DNA from: CAUZIZ01 sp965218775 | GTDB taxonomy: Bacteria > Acidobacteriota > UBA6911 > RPQK01 > JAJDTT01 | Assembly: GCA_965218775.1 (NCBI GenBank) | Contig: CBDCLS010000003.1 | Coordinates: 310,001-374,000 of the forward strand | Direction of reading: 5' to 3' | Length of the DNA: 64,000 nucleotides | In this document: one piece after another, positions 24,620-33,470 of the stretch | How the letters are laid out: every line of letters starts with the position of its first letter | How positions within the stretch are numbered: position 1 is the first letter of the stretch | Notes under the pieces: generated by a model | What the model was told of the DNA's origin: nothing | What the model saw: the letters and a program-made list of their open reading frames with translations, nothing else | Databases searched by the model: none | Program-made: the position numbers and the translations under genes

Positions 24620-24998
24620 GCCACCGAGACTCGGTACCGCGTTTCGTACCGCAAAACGTAATTTCGGATTACGAACTAAAATTTTGCTACTGGTTTGTCA
24701 AGCCTCGCTATCGAATCTGGCTCACCGCACAAAATTCGCACTTGATAAACGCCATGAACGCCATTGGCTACATGGTTCCCGAATCAAATCGCTGTCACCG
24801 CTTGACAGATACGAAGAAGGTCACCTAACGTCGCTGCGTATGAATTCTGGTATCACTGTGCGATACATGTGGCAAGAAATCTAGGGAAGCCGCGTAGAGC
24901 GTGCCTTATTGTCAGCTAGCCGACGGGTGGATCATTTCGATCAAGATCGATCGTAGGCATGGCTCGCGCCGCGCCGCTTGGCGTCGTGGAGACTAACA
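24620..24998. promoter_or_regulatory. Promoter/operator region of the island, orphan half
   Basis: A perfect inverted repeat CGTAAT-TTCGG-ATTACG (24657-24673) overlaps the -10 side of a leftward promoter (minus strand TTGACA at 24696-24701, 17-bp spacer, TAGTTC at 24673-24678). A rightward promoter follows: TTGACA 24802-24807, 18-bp spacer, TAACGT 24826-24831, preceded by ACCGC. The same parts with the same spacing occur at 33256-33416 beside the IclR gene. The leftward promoter now points into the IS91 fragment and serves no gene. Confidence 0.6.
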
Positions 24999-27056
24999 AT
25001 GGGGTGCGTCTTACTTGGAATTGATGTCGGAGGAACCTTCACGGACTTCGTCGCCTACGATCGCGAGTCGCGTAGCGTGGCTGTATGGAAGCGCCTGACG
25101 ATTCCCGATGACCCGATCGAGAGCATTCTTGCCGGGCTTAGCCGTTTCGACGTTCCAGACGTACTAGAGGAGGTTCGCATTGGCACAACGATCGCCACAA
25201 ACGCGATCCTTGAGCGCAAAGGCGCTGTGCTCGGCTACATCACGACGCGGGGTTTCCGCGACGTGCCGTTTTTGCAGCGTGGTAATCGCCGTAGCCACTA
25301 CGACATCAGTTGGGTCAAGCCGCTCCCCCTAGTCGCGCGGCGACATTGCTACGAGGTGGACGAGCGCCTCGACCCTGGAGGAAATGTAATCACGCCCCTG
25401 GACGAGGCGGGCGTGCGGTCTCTTGCGCGCATTATTGGTCGCGCTTCCGAGATAGAGGCGCTGGCCGTGAATCTCCTTTTCTCATACGTGTCGCCGGACC
25501 ACGAACGGCGGGTGCGCGAGATTCTTTCTGAAGAGTTGCCGGATTTGCCGATCTCTATTTCCTACGAGGTTATGCCGAAATGGAAGGAGTATGAACGCGC
25601 GTCAACTACTATCGTGGACGCCTATATCAAGCCCCTCATGGCGAAGAGAATAGAGCGGTTGCGCCAGCGTTTCGCTGACCGGCAGATCACCCAACGAATC
25701 GTTGTGATGAAGTCAAACGGCGGCGGTATGACTCTCGACGCGGCGGCCGAAGCTCCAATCCACCTGGCAGTCTCGGGGCCGGCCGGCGGGATAATTGCCG
25801 GCAAACACGTTGCAGACTTGCTCGGCATCGATCGGCTTGTCACCCTTGATATGGGTGGCACCTCGACCGACTGCTCGACCATAATCGACGGCCGCGAAAG
25901 CCTGACAACGGACTACCAGATTGAGTTCGGACTCCCCATTCAAATACCGATGATCGATATTCGCTCGATCGGCGCGGGCGGCGGTTCTGTGGCGTGGATC
26001 GACAAGGGCGGCATGCTGCGTGTGGGACCCCGCAGTGCAGGGGCTGATCCGGGTCCCGCGTGTTATGGACGCGGCGGCGCGGACGCGACCGTCACCGATG
26101 CCAACGTGGTGCTCGGCCGCCTCGATCCCGACAATTTTCTCGATGGCACTATGCGCCTAGACGCGGCGGCGGCGCAGGTCGCGTTGGCGAGCGTGGCTGA
26201 ACCACTTGACATGACTCTGGACGAGGCGGCGCTGGCCATCATTCGGATCGCAAACAACAACATGGTGAGTGCCCTTCGCTCGGTATTGATCGAGCGGGGT
26301 TTGGACCCGCGGGATTTCACCCTTCTCGGGTTCGGCGGCGCAGGGCCTCTGCATGTCGGCGAACTGATGCGCGAATTGAACATTCGGAATGCGGTGGTAC
26401 CCAATCACCCCGGTCAATTTTCGTCCTTTGGTTTCATCATCGCCGATGCCCGTGTTGATCGGCACCGGACCGTGCACTTCAATTCGGGCGACTTTGACAG
26501 CGCCCGAGCGAGCGATGTAATGGGCGAGCTAGTCGCGGCGGGTGTGGAGGATTTGGCGGCGCAGGGCTATGGCGACAACATCCAAGTGTTCCGGTCGCTC
26601 GAGATGCGGTATTTGGGCCAAAATTACGAACTCGATGTAGCAGTCGATAGCGACCAGCTTGCGCTGGAGAAGACCGCCCGGATGTGGCGGCGCTTCCACG
26701 ACTTGCACGAGGCCCGTTTCGGGTTCCGCATTCCAGATGAAACGATCGAGGTTGTGAACTTCAGGGCAACTTTGGTTTCGCTTACCGACAAACCAAATTT
26801 CCCGGCTGTCCCACGCGCGGACGGGGAGCCCCGCCCCTTCGCGCACCGTTCCGTACTCTATTCCGATGGACGGGTAGAGGTTCCGGTCTTCCGGCGCGCC
26901 GAGTTCCGTGCTGGTCACGAACTGGTTGGCCCGGCGTTGGTCGAGGAGGCGGCATCTGTGACCGTACTCTGTCCAGGACAGAGCTTGGCGGTCGACTCAT
27001 TCGGCCATTGTCTCATCGCTGATGGTGCGAGCGAGCCCGCGCAGCCGGCCGTGTGA
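24999..27056 (+). CDS. hyuA: Hydantoinase/oxoprolinase family protein, HyuA-like (pair 1)
   Basis: 685 residues from the ATG at 24999. The N-terminal ASKHA-type ATP-binding fold begins LLGIDVGGTFTDFVAYD. The core shows TIATNAILERKG, VMKSNGGGMTL, LAVSGPAGGIIAG, LDMGGTSTDCS and IGAGGGSVAWIDKGG, all hallmarks of HyuA. The family includes ATP-dependent hydantoinases, 5-oxoprolinase, and acetone/acetophenone carboxylase subunits; sequence reading alone cannot choose between them. It overlaps the HyuB-like gene by 4 bp and forms a three-gene operon with it and a zinc-ribbon protein. Confidence 0.9.
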   Translation: MGCVLLGIDVGGTFTDFVAYDRESRSVAVWKRLTIPDDPIESILAGLSRFDVPDVLEEVRIGTTIATNAILERKGAVLGYITTRGFRDVPFLQRGNRRSHYDISWVKPLPLVARRHCYEVDERLDPGGNVITPLDEAGVRSLARIIGRASEIEALAVNLLFSYVSPDHERRVREILSEELPDLPISISYEVMPKWKEYERASTTIVDAYIKPLMAKRIERLRQRFADRQITQRIVVMKSNGGGMTLDAAAEAPIHLAVSGPAGGIIAGKHVADLLGIDRLVTLDMGGTSTDCSTIIDGRESLTTDYQIEFGLPIQIPMIDIRSIGAGGGSVAWIDKGGMLRVGPRSAGADPGPACYGRGGADATVTDANVVLGRLDPDNFLDGTMRLDAAAAQVALASVAEPLDMTLDEAALAIIRIANNNMVSALRSVLIERGLDPRDFTLLGFGGAGPLHVGELMRELNIRNAVVPNHPGQFSSFGFIIADARVDRHRTVHFNSGDFDSARASDVMGELVAAGVEDLAAQGYGDNIQVFRSLEMRYLGQNYELDVAVDSDQLALEKTARMWRRFHDLHEARFGFRIPDETIEVVNFRATLVSLTDKPNFPAVPRADGEPRPFAHRSVLYSDGRVEVPVFRRAEFRAGHELVGPALVEEAASVTVLCPGQSLAVDSFGHCLIADGASEPAQPAV

Positions 27057-28792
27057 TTGCCACAGAGGTACACGCCATGGACGTTGTGACCATGAACGTT
27101 ATCGATTCGGCGATGGTCTCGATCTGTCGCGAGATGGGTATCACCCTAATGAAGACATCGTACTCGACGATCTTCAACGAAGGACTTGATTTTACCTGCG
27201 CACTTGCCAATCCGGCAGGCGAAATGATCGCAGTGGCTGATTTTTGCCCCGCGCAGATTGGCGGTATGCCACTGATCATCCAGTCTTCGGTTCGCGAATT
27301 GTCATCGGAATCGATGGAGCCGGGCGACGTGATTGTCCACAACGATCCCTACCGTGGCGGTCTCCACACGCCCGAGCACACCTTCTTCAAACCGGTTTTC
27401 GTTGACGACGAATTGGTGGGCTACGCCGCCGCTTGCGGCCATGTTGCCGAGGTGGGCGGCATGGTTCCCGGGGGATTTGCCAGTGAGGCCACTGAGATTT
27501 TTCACGAAGGATTGAGAATACCGCCTGTCAAGATAAGACGCCGTGGTAAGGACGTTCCAGAGGTATGGAAACTGCTGTTGGCGAATGTACGAACCCCGCG
27601 CCAAAACTACGGCGACTATCGCGCATTGATAAGCGCGGCAGACCTCGGTGAGCAACGTATGGTCGAGCTCATCAAGAAATATGGCAAGGATGTGTTCCAG
27701 CGGACCACAGAAGATCTGATGAATTACGCGGAGGCGCGAATGCGCGCCGAGCTCACGATGTTCCCCGACGGCGTCTACAGTTTCGACGACTATCTCGAAA
27801 ACGATGGCATTGAAGACCGCGAGTTCAAGATCCACGTCGAGGTGTTCGTTCAGAACGACGAAGTCGTCGTGGATTTCACCGGCACCTCGCGGCAGGCTCG
27901 TGGGCCGATCAACGCCACGCTGGGAGTTGCCTGGTCCGCCACATACAACGCCCTCCTGCACCTTACCGATCCGTCGATCCCAAAGAATTCCGGATGTTTC
28001 CGGCCCATCCGGGTCATCGCGGCTCCCGGGACGATCGTCAACGTGAACTACCCAGCGCCTGAGGTGGGTGGCAACACGGAGACCCATCCGCGGATCGCGT
28101 ACGCCGTTATCGGTGCCCTCGCCGCCTGTGTACCAGACCGCAGCTTCGCTACCGACGGCGGTACACATAGCAACTTCCTTTTCGGTGGTGTCGATCCCCG
28201 CAACGGAGACTATTTCGTCTGCTATGATTTCATGAACGCAGGGTGGGGCGGCCGCAGCTTTGCGGACGGCAATAGCGCCGTGAATTGCATAAACGGCAAC
28301 AGTCGCTCGACCCCAACGGAGGTTTTCGAAACCCGATTCCCTTGGATGGTCGAGAGTTACGAACTGGTGCCCGATTCGGGCGCACCGGGCAAGTTCCGCG
28401 GCGGGCTAGGCACCACCAAAACGCTGCGCTCGAGAGACGCCTTCATCACGGTTAGCTATCTCGCTGACCGCCACGAGCGGGCTCCCTGGGGCTTGGCTGG
28501 CGGCGGTGATGGCGGCAAGGCTTCGATCCTCTTCCAGCCGGCGGGACAAGACACCTGGACATCCTTCGACCGAGCCTTTGACAAAGTGTCGGGCAGCAAG
28601 TTTGGCAACGTCCCTATCCGTCCCGACGACCGCGTGCGGATCACGTCGCCGGGTGGCGGCGGCTGGGGTCCAGCGCATGAGCGTCCCCCTGAAAACATTC
28701 AAGATGACATTCGCGAGGGCTTTGTGACTCAGGAGCGGGCGCGACAAGACTACGGGTACGAGCCACCCAAGCCAACAGAGGCGGAGGGCTGA
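27053..28792 (+). CDS. hyuB: Hydantoinase B/oxoprolinase family protein, HyuB-like (pair 1)
   Basis: 579 residues if it starts at the GTG overlapping the HyuA stop (GTGTGA), or 571 from the ATG at 27077. Family features: MVSICREMGITLMKTSYST, GDVIVHNDPYRGGLHTPEHT, CGHVAEVGGMVPGG, QNYGDYRALISAADLGE, NYPAPEVGGNTETHPR, VPDSGAPGKFRGGLGT and the C-terminal TSPGGGGWGP. HyuB forms a complex with HyuA and carries part of the amide-hydrolase or carboxylase active site. The next gene starts 2 bp after its stop. Confidence 0.9.
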   Translation: MIATEVHAMDVVTMNVIDSAMVSICREMGITLMKTSYSTIFNEGLDFTCALANPAGEMIAVADFCPAQIGGMPLIIQSSVRELSSESMEPGDVIVHNDPYRGGLHTPEHTFFKPVFVDDELVGYAAACGHVAEVGGMVPGGFASEATEIFHEGLRIPPVKIRRRGKDVPEVWKLLLANVRTPRQNYGDYRALISAADLGEQRMVELIKKYGKDVFQRTTEDLMNYAEARMRAELTMFPDGVYSFDDYLENDGIEDREFKIHVEVFVQNDEVVVDFTGTSRQARGPINATLGVAWSATYNALLHLTDPSIPKNSGCFRPIRVIAAPGTIVNVNYPAPEVGGNTETHPRIAYAVIGALAACVPDRSFATDGGTHSNFLFGGVDPRNGDYFVCYDFMNAGWGGRSFADGNSAVNCINGNSRSTPTEVFETRFPWMVESYELVPDSGAPGKFRGGLGTTKTLRSRDAFITVSYLADRHERAPWGLAGGGDGGKASILFQPAGQDTWTSFDRAFDKVSGSKFGNVPIRPDDRVRITSPGGGGWGPAHERPPENIQDDIREGFVTQERARQDYGYEPPKPTEAEG

Positions 28793-28794
28793 CG

Positions 28795-28998
28795 ATGCGG
28801 TTTTCTGACAATCGCTACTACATTGAGGCTTATGTCAAATGCTCCAATTGCGGGGTGCTGATCTATGACGAGAGCGCTATCGATGGAGTGGATGGTGGCG
28901 AGCTTTTCTGCTCGGATTGGTGCAAGAAATGGGCTGCGTTGCGGGCCGCGGGAGACTCCCGTCGGGTTTTGCGGTTGCCCCGGCAAGATCGTCGCTAG
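28795..28998 (+). CDS. Stand-alone zinc-ribbon protein of the HyuAB operon
   Basis: 67 residues. CSNCG near residue 16 and FCSDWC near residue 40 form a C-x2-C / C-x3-C site. The same arrangement (CDFCGQFIF ... LFCRQSC) forms the N-terminus of the second HyuB (39047-41053), so this is probably a detached subunit of the same complex. Small zinc-binding subunits are known in acetone/acetophenone carboxylases, which also contain HyuA/HyuB-type subunits; that parallel is inference. The basic C-terminus lacks further motifs. Confidence 0.7.
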   Translation: MRFSDNRYYIEAYVKCSNCGVLIYDESAIDGVDGGELFCSDWCKKWAALRAAGDSRRVLRLPRQDRR

Positions 28999-29028
28999 AC
29001 AGCACCTTCCGCGCCACCAGCGTCTGCC

Positions 29029-29850
29029 TCAGGAAACGGGCCCGACCGACGCAGGCGTCCGCTCTTCCTCGTCCGCTACCCGCAACGGCAGAGCGCTGGT
29101 GAGTCCACCGTCAATAGTCAGCGCGGTCCCGGTCACCCAAGACGCGTCATCCGAAGCTAGATATAGAAAGCCGTTGGCGATATCCCGGGGCAGCCCGAAC
29201 CGGCCTATGGGATGCATATTCTCGATGGACGCTCGCGCCGCTTCCGGGTCCTCCCGACCGTCGAAGTAAACCTGGACCATGGGTGTGTCAACGAAACCGG
29301 GGCACACGCAATTGACGCGGATGCCGTCCGATGCGCCGTCCGCCGCCATACATCTCGTGAGCATGATGACGGCAGCTTTCGAGGCACAATAGGCGGCATC
29401 TCGGAAGTTACCGATCTGACCAGCGATGGAGGCAGTGTTCAGAATCACACCGCCTCGCCGCGACTTGAAGTGCGGCCAGATTGCGTTCGACATCAGATAG
29501 ATGCTCTTCAAGTTGACGTCGAACCCGTTGTCCCACTGCTCGGGGGTCAGATCCTCGACGCCACCAACAATGCTGATGCCGGCGTTGTTGACAAGGATAT
29601 CGAGGCCGCCGGTAAATTCGATGGAGCTTCTTACGACGTTCGCGACCTGGTCGAGCTTTGTTACATCGATGGTGACGCCAGTGGCGTGGCCGCCGGCGGT
29701 TTCGATTTGGTCGACGGTCACTCCAGTGCCGTCTCCGTCAATATCGGCACAGATGACTGCAGCCCCCTCCTCGGCGAGCCTCAATGCCGTCGCACGTCCA
29801 ATGCCCGAGGCGGCACCTGTCACTAACGCGGTCTTGTCCTTGAGCCTCAT
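29029..29850 (-). CDS. SDR-family oxidoreductase
   Basis: 273 residues from the ATG at 29850, chosen because MRLKDKTALVTGAASGIG is the standard SDR start. NAD(P)-binding TGAASGIG, acidic ADID after strand 2 (suggesting NAD), LVNNAGIS, catalytic Ser in NTASIAGQ, YCASK (Tyr and Lys) and PGFVDTPM are all present. Classical SDR length. It is the last gene of a minus-strand operon (IclR, E1 fusion, lipoyl protein, SDR) and converges with the HyuAB operon. It probably oxidises a hydroxy-intermediate of the same pathway. Confidence 0.9.
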   Translation of the reverse strand: MRLKDKTALVTGAASGIGRATALRLAEEGAAVICADIDGDGTGVTVDQIETAGGHATGVTIDVTKLDQVANVVRSSIEFTGGLDILVNNAGISIVGGVEDLTPEQWDNGFDVNLKSIYLMSNAIWPHFKSRRGGVILNTASIAGQIGNFRDAAYCASKAAVIMLTRCMAADGASDGIRVNCVCPGFVDTPMVQVYFDGREDPEAARASIENMHPIGRFGLPRDIANGFLYLASDDASWVTGTALTIDGGLTSALPLRVADEEERTPASVGPVS

Positions 29851-29937
29851 GTCACGAACCTTTCCCCTGGTTTGAGCCAGATGAATCTCGGGCGCGCTGC
29901 TCAGACTGAGGTACCACATGGTCGCGGGGAGACGAGG

Positions 29938-30174
29938 TTACAATTCAAGCTCCGCGATGGGATCACCGGCCCGGACCATCGCACCGTGTTGGACTAGTTG
30001 CTTGGTTATGGTGCCAGCGGCTGTACTGTTTACCTCGATCGTCGTTTTTTCCGTCTCGACCGCAAGGATCGGCTCGCCTTGCTCGACCAACTGACCAATG
30101 TCGACAAGCCAATCCTGCACTTCCGCCTCCTCAATATTCGGACCCAGGGGCGCCAAAACTACGGTGTGTGTCAT
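29938..30174 (-). CDS. Lipoyl-domain-only protein
   Basis: 78 residues from the ATG at 30174 (the frame opens at 30210). A single biotinyl/lipoyl attachment domain is present: the modified Lys lies in VETEKTTIEV, followed by AAGTI and VRAGDPIAELEL. The E1-binding and acyltransferase domains of a normal E2 are absent. It lies 71 bp downstream of the E1 fusion, so it likely serves as a mobile carrier for that enzyme. Where its acyl group goes is unclear, since no E2 catalytic or E3 gene is nearby. Confidence 0.85.
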   Translation of the reverse strand: MTHTVVLAPLGPNIEEAEVQDWLVDIGQLVEQGEPILAVETEKTTIEVNSTAAGTITKQLVQHGAMVRAGDPIAELEL

Positions 30175-30245
30175 TGTTCTCTCTCGTTCGACTAGATCGT
30201 GATACGTCAAAGATGCTGTGCCTCGGAATCGTGGGCCGATCGCCT

Positions 30246-32270
30246 CTATCCAACGCCATCTTGGAGAGTCTGCGTCACGGCCGTGACGATGTCGTCTTCG
30301 CTCGGGATAAACGACTGTTCCAACGTGGCGTTATAAGGAACCGGCGTGGAAGGCGCACCAATCCGTCTCGGTGCAGCCTTCAGGGACGTGAATTCGCGCT
30401 CGAGCACTTCGGCTACTATTTCGCCCCCAAATCCGCCAAACCGACACGCCTCGTGGACCACCACAAGGCGACCGGTTTTTGCGACCGACTCGAGAATGGT
30501 GTCCATGTCCAGCGGCGCAAGTGTGCGCGGGTCGATGACCTCAACCGAAACCTCTTGTCGTGCAAGCTTGCGCGCCGCTTGCTCCGCCTTGCGAACCATC
30601 GCAGACGTGGCGACCACGGTAACGTCCGTTCCGATCCGCTTCACTTCTGCGACGCCCAGCGGGATCGTGTAAGGCTCCTCTGGCGTCGGACCCGACACGA
30701 AGTAAAGTACCTTGTGCTCCAGGAAGACCACGGGGTTGGGATCGCGGATAGCGCTGGCAAGTAAGCCCTTTGCGTCGTATGGCGTGCTCGGCGCAACAAC
30801 AACCAAGCCCGGTATGTGCATGAACCAAGTCTCCAAGCATTGGGAGTGCTGCGCTGCCAAACTGATTCCAGCGCCCATCGGCGCTCGGACCACAAGCGGT
30901 ACTTTCGGCTTCCCGCCAAGCATGTAGCGAAGCTTGGCAGCTTGGTTGACGAGCTGATCCATGGCCAAGGTCATGATGTCCATAAACTGAATCTCGACGA
31001 CTGGCCTCGCACCATTGAGCGCAAGACCGACCCCGAATCCGGTGATTGCTTGTTCCGAGATCGGAGTATCCCGTACGCGGTCGCGTCCGAAGCGTTCTTG
31101 TAGCCCGTCGGTGACGCCAAAGAGTCCGCCCACTTCACCCGCATCTTCCCCGATGACAATGACTCGCTCATCTGACTCCATTTCCTGCCGGAGCGCCTCG
31201 TTGAGCGCGGCACTGTAGGAAGCCTGCCGCGACTCCTCCTTCGCCGATCGCGGAGCCGGTATCAGCTCGTAGGCTTCGTCGCAGCGGACATGTTGCGTCA
31301 GCGCTTCAGGCGCGGGCTCAGGCGCAGCCTCAGCCAACGCCACCGCCGATTCGACCTCTTCCCTTGCTTCGGTGTCGATGGCCTCGACTTCGCCCGCGGG
31401 AACCGCATGATCCTTCAAGAGCTCCTGGCGTAGCACAGTGAGGGGATCGCGCGCACGCCATGAGGCGATCTCCTCCTCTGAGCGCTTCGGGTGGTCGTTA
31501 CGCAAGGAGTGCCCAAGGAACCGATAGGTCTTGCACTCAACGAATGACGGTCCTTGGCCCCGGCGCGCGCGCTCGACGGCCTGAGCTACCGCCGCCCGCA
31601 CGGCTCGGACATCCATGCCGTCAACGACCTCCGCAGGCACTCCGAATCCGGCAGCCTTTTCGGCGATGGTTGCCGTGGACTGGGTATCGGCGTAACGAGC
31701 GGAAAGGGCATATTGGTTGTTTTCGCAGATCACGATCAGCGGAATTTTCCAAACCGCGGCCAGATTAAGCGTCTCGTATAGGACGCCCTGGTTCGCCGCA
31801 CCGTCGCCAAGGAATGCGACACCGACCTGCCTTTCGCCGCGCAACTTAGCGGCCATTGCTGCACCAGCGGCATGGGGTATTCCGGCACCCACGAGGCCGT
31901 TGCAGCCAAGCATGTTGAGATCGAGATCGGCAATATGCATCGAGCCGCCCTTGCCACCGCAATAACCTCCCTCACGGCCGAACAGTTCCAGCATCATGCG
32001 CGATATGTCGGCGCCCTTGGCGATGCAGTGGCCGTGACTACGATGCGTTCCCGCCACGACGTCATTATTTGTTAGGTCGAAAAGCGCCCCGACGGCTACC
32101 GCTTCCTGGCCTACACACGGATGCGCCGTGCCGCACAACCTGCCCTCCTTGAACAGAACCGCGAGGCACTCCTCGAACGTTCGAATCCGTTTCATCTGGC
32201 GGTACATATTCAGCGCGTCGTCGAGGGCCGCTCGATTTGAATCTGTGGCTTCAGCTACGTTTGCGGGCAT
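30246..32270 (-). CDS. 2-oxo acid dehydrogenase E1, alpha-beta fusion
   Basis: 674 residues. The N-terminal half is the E1-alpha ThDP domain: RTFEECLAVLFKEGRLCGT, HRSHGHCIAKG, and the ThDP motif LGDGAANQG ... ICENNQYALS. The C-terminal half, from about residue 350, is E1-beta: ALNEALRQEMESDERVIVIG, PISEQAITGFGVGLA, PVVFLEHKVLY and the C-terminal transketolase domain with VVVHEACRFGGFG. Acetoin, branched-chain and pyruvate dehydrogenases normally encode the halves separately. With the lipoyl-only gene downstream it would decarboxylate a 2-oxo acid and pass the acyl group to lipoate. The substrate is unknown. Confidence 0.9.
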   Translation of the reverse strand: MPANVAEATDSNRAALDDALNMYRQMKRIRTFEECLAVLFKEGRLCGTAHPCVGQEAVAVGALFDLTNNDVVAGTHRSHGHCIAKGADISRMMLELFGREGGYCGGKGGSMHIADLDLNMLGCNGLVGAGIPHAAGAAMAAKLRGERQVGVAFLGDGAANQGVLYETLNLAAVWKIPLIVICENNQYALSARYADTQSTATIAEKAAGFGVPAEVVDGMDVRAVRAAVAQAVERARRGQGPSFVECKTYRFLGHSLRNDHPKRSEEEIASWRARDPLTVLRQELLKDHAVPAGEVEAIDTEAREEVESAVALAEAAPEPAPEALTQHVRCDEAYELIPAPRSAKEESRQASYSAALNEALRQEMESDERVIVIGEDAGEVGGLFGVTDGLQERFGRDRVRDTPISEQAITGFGVGLALNGARPVVEIQFMDIMTLAMDQLVNQAAKLRYMLGGKPKVPLVVRAPMGAGISLAAQHSQCLETWFMHIPGLVVVAPSTPYDAKGLLASAIRDPNPVVFLEHKVLYFVSGPTPEEPYTIPLGVAEVKRIGTDVTVVATSAMVRKAEQAARKLARQEVSVEVIDPRTLAPLDMDTILESVAKTGRLVVVHEACRFGGFGGEIVAEVLEREFTSLKAAPRRIGAPSTPVPYNATLEQSFIPSEDDIVTAVTQTLQDGVG

Positions 32271-32392
32271 ATAGCTGCCTCCCTTAGAAACCCTGCCCCA
32301 AGCAACGAAGGACCCTTCGGAACTCCCGTCGACCGCAGAACCACCGGCGCATTACCGTGAGGGTCCAAGCGCTGCATTCTAGTGTCGCTCCT

Positions 32393-33226
32393 TCAGCCGC
32401 TTTCGCGGTCATGCATACTCCGCCCCTCGTCGTCGATCCCACCATGTCCTGGGTACCGTACGTTGGCGCCGAGAGCGGAGCTGATACGCCGCGCGGCATC
32501 AGACACCGCGGTGCCAACAATTTCAAAGTCCTCGGTTGGTAATTGATTCGCAGTTGCAGAGACGCTAATCGCGCCGACCACACCGGAGCTATTCAAAATT
32601 ACCGCGGCAACTCCATGCGCACCCGCGTTGCACTCGCCGACGTCAATCGCGTATCCAAGCTGACTGCGCCTGGTAATTGTCGTTGGCGTGTATTGTCGCA
32701 GGGGATGCTCGCGGAGCATTTGCGAGAGCACCTCTTTTGACAACGCGGCGCCAATGGCCTTGCCGACCGCCGTCGCATGTAACGATTCTCGCGAGCCCAC
32801 CGCCGGGACCATTCGAAAGGCGTGCCGGCTCTCAATGACCTCGATGAAGAGAACTTCCCCAGACTCGAGGACGGCGAGATTCACTGTGTGTCCCAACGTT
32901 CGGTAAAGCTGCTGAAGAAAGGGGCGCGCGGTGCGCGGCAAACTGCGTATGAGGACCGCTCGCGCGAGAGAAATCAGCCTGTAACCCAGGCAATAAGAGC
33001 CGTTGGGTGCTTTTTCCAGAAGTCCCTCGCGCTCCAACGTCGATGTGAGGCGGAACAGCGTTGCCTTCGGCAGATCCAACCGCTCATTGAGCTGCACTAG
33101 GTTAAGTTCCTCGGAATCTTGGAAGGCCGTTAGAATGCTAACCGCTCGGGTTATCGATCGGACATCGTAGGTTTTCGACTGTCCTTCGCGGAGGGTCCCC
33201 GCAGACGGCGATTGATTACCTGCCAA
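32393..33226 (-). CDS. IclR-family transcriptional regulator
   Basis: 277 residues with a TTG start preceded by AAGGAGA, which fixes the start. The N-terminal winged helix is RAVSILTAFQDSEELNLVQL ... DLPKATLFRLTSTLEREGLL, and the C-terminal IclR effector domain includes RMVPAVGSRESLHATAVGKA and YAIDVGECNAGAHGVAAVI. These regulators bind small aromatic or sugar-derived acids. It heads the minus-strand operon (E1 fusion, lipoyl, SDR) and is divergent from the ABC importer operon, so it probably controls both through the site at 33256-33275. The matching orphan site at 24657 suggests control of the HyuAB operon too. Confidence 0.9.
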   Translation of the reverse strand: MAGNQSPSAGTLREGQSKTYDVRSITRAVSILTAFQDSEELNLVQLNERLDLPKATLFRLTSTLEREGLLEKAPNGSYCLGYRLISLARAVLIRSLPRTARPFLQQLYRTLGHTVNLAVLESGEVLFIEVIESRHAFRMVPAVGSRESLHATAVGKAIGAALSKEVLSQMLREHPLRQYTPTTITRRSQLGYAIDVGECNAGAHGVAAVILNSSGVVGAISVSATANQLPTEDFEIVGTAVSDAARRISSALGANVRYPGHGGIDDEGRSMHDRESG

Positions 33227-33470
33227 TGCTATCTCCTTAGTTCACACTACAAAACCACATTCCGATTTACGAACTATATTGTTGCGGCAAGAGTGTCAAG
33301 TTTGTCCCTCGTCGTGCGTCGAAACCTGCCTCGGCGCCGCGAGGCATGAGCCATGACCTAGGTTCGAAACTCGTATCTGCTGACCGCTTGACAACGCTGC
33401 TTCGGCCAAATATCGTAAAAAAAGTGACAAGGAAGTTCTTTACAAGCAGACGATTGAGCAATCGCGGCGT
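33227..33470. promoter_or_regulatory. Divergent promoter/operator between IclR and the ABC operon
   Basis: Leftward: minus-strand TTGACA (33294-33299), 17-bp spacer, TAGTTC (33271-33276), overlapped by the operator-like ACATTCCGATTTACGAACT (33257-33275). Rightward: ACCGCTTGACA (TTGACA 33388-33393), 17-bp spacer, TATCGT (33411-33416), about 55 bp before the binding-protein start. The parallel set at 24657-24831 shares GATTTACGAACTA-like and ACCGCTTGACA blocks. Confidence 0.65.

Noticed and set aside
23731..24828. 365-residue Nramp fusion protein
   Set aside because: After residue ~164 the frame is an out-of-frame reading of an IS91 transposase fragment, so the fusion is accidental.
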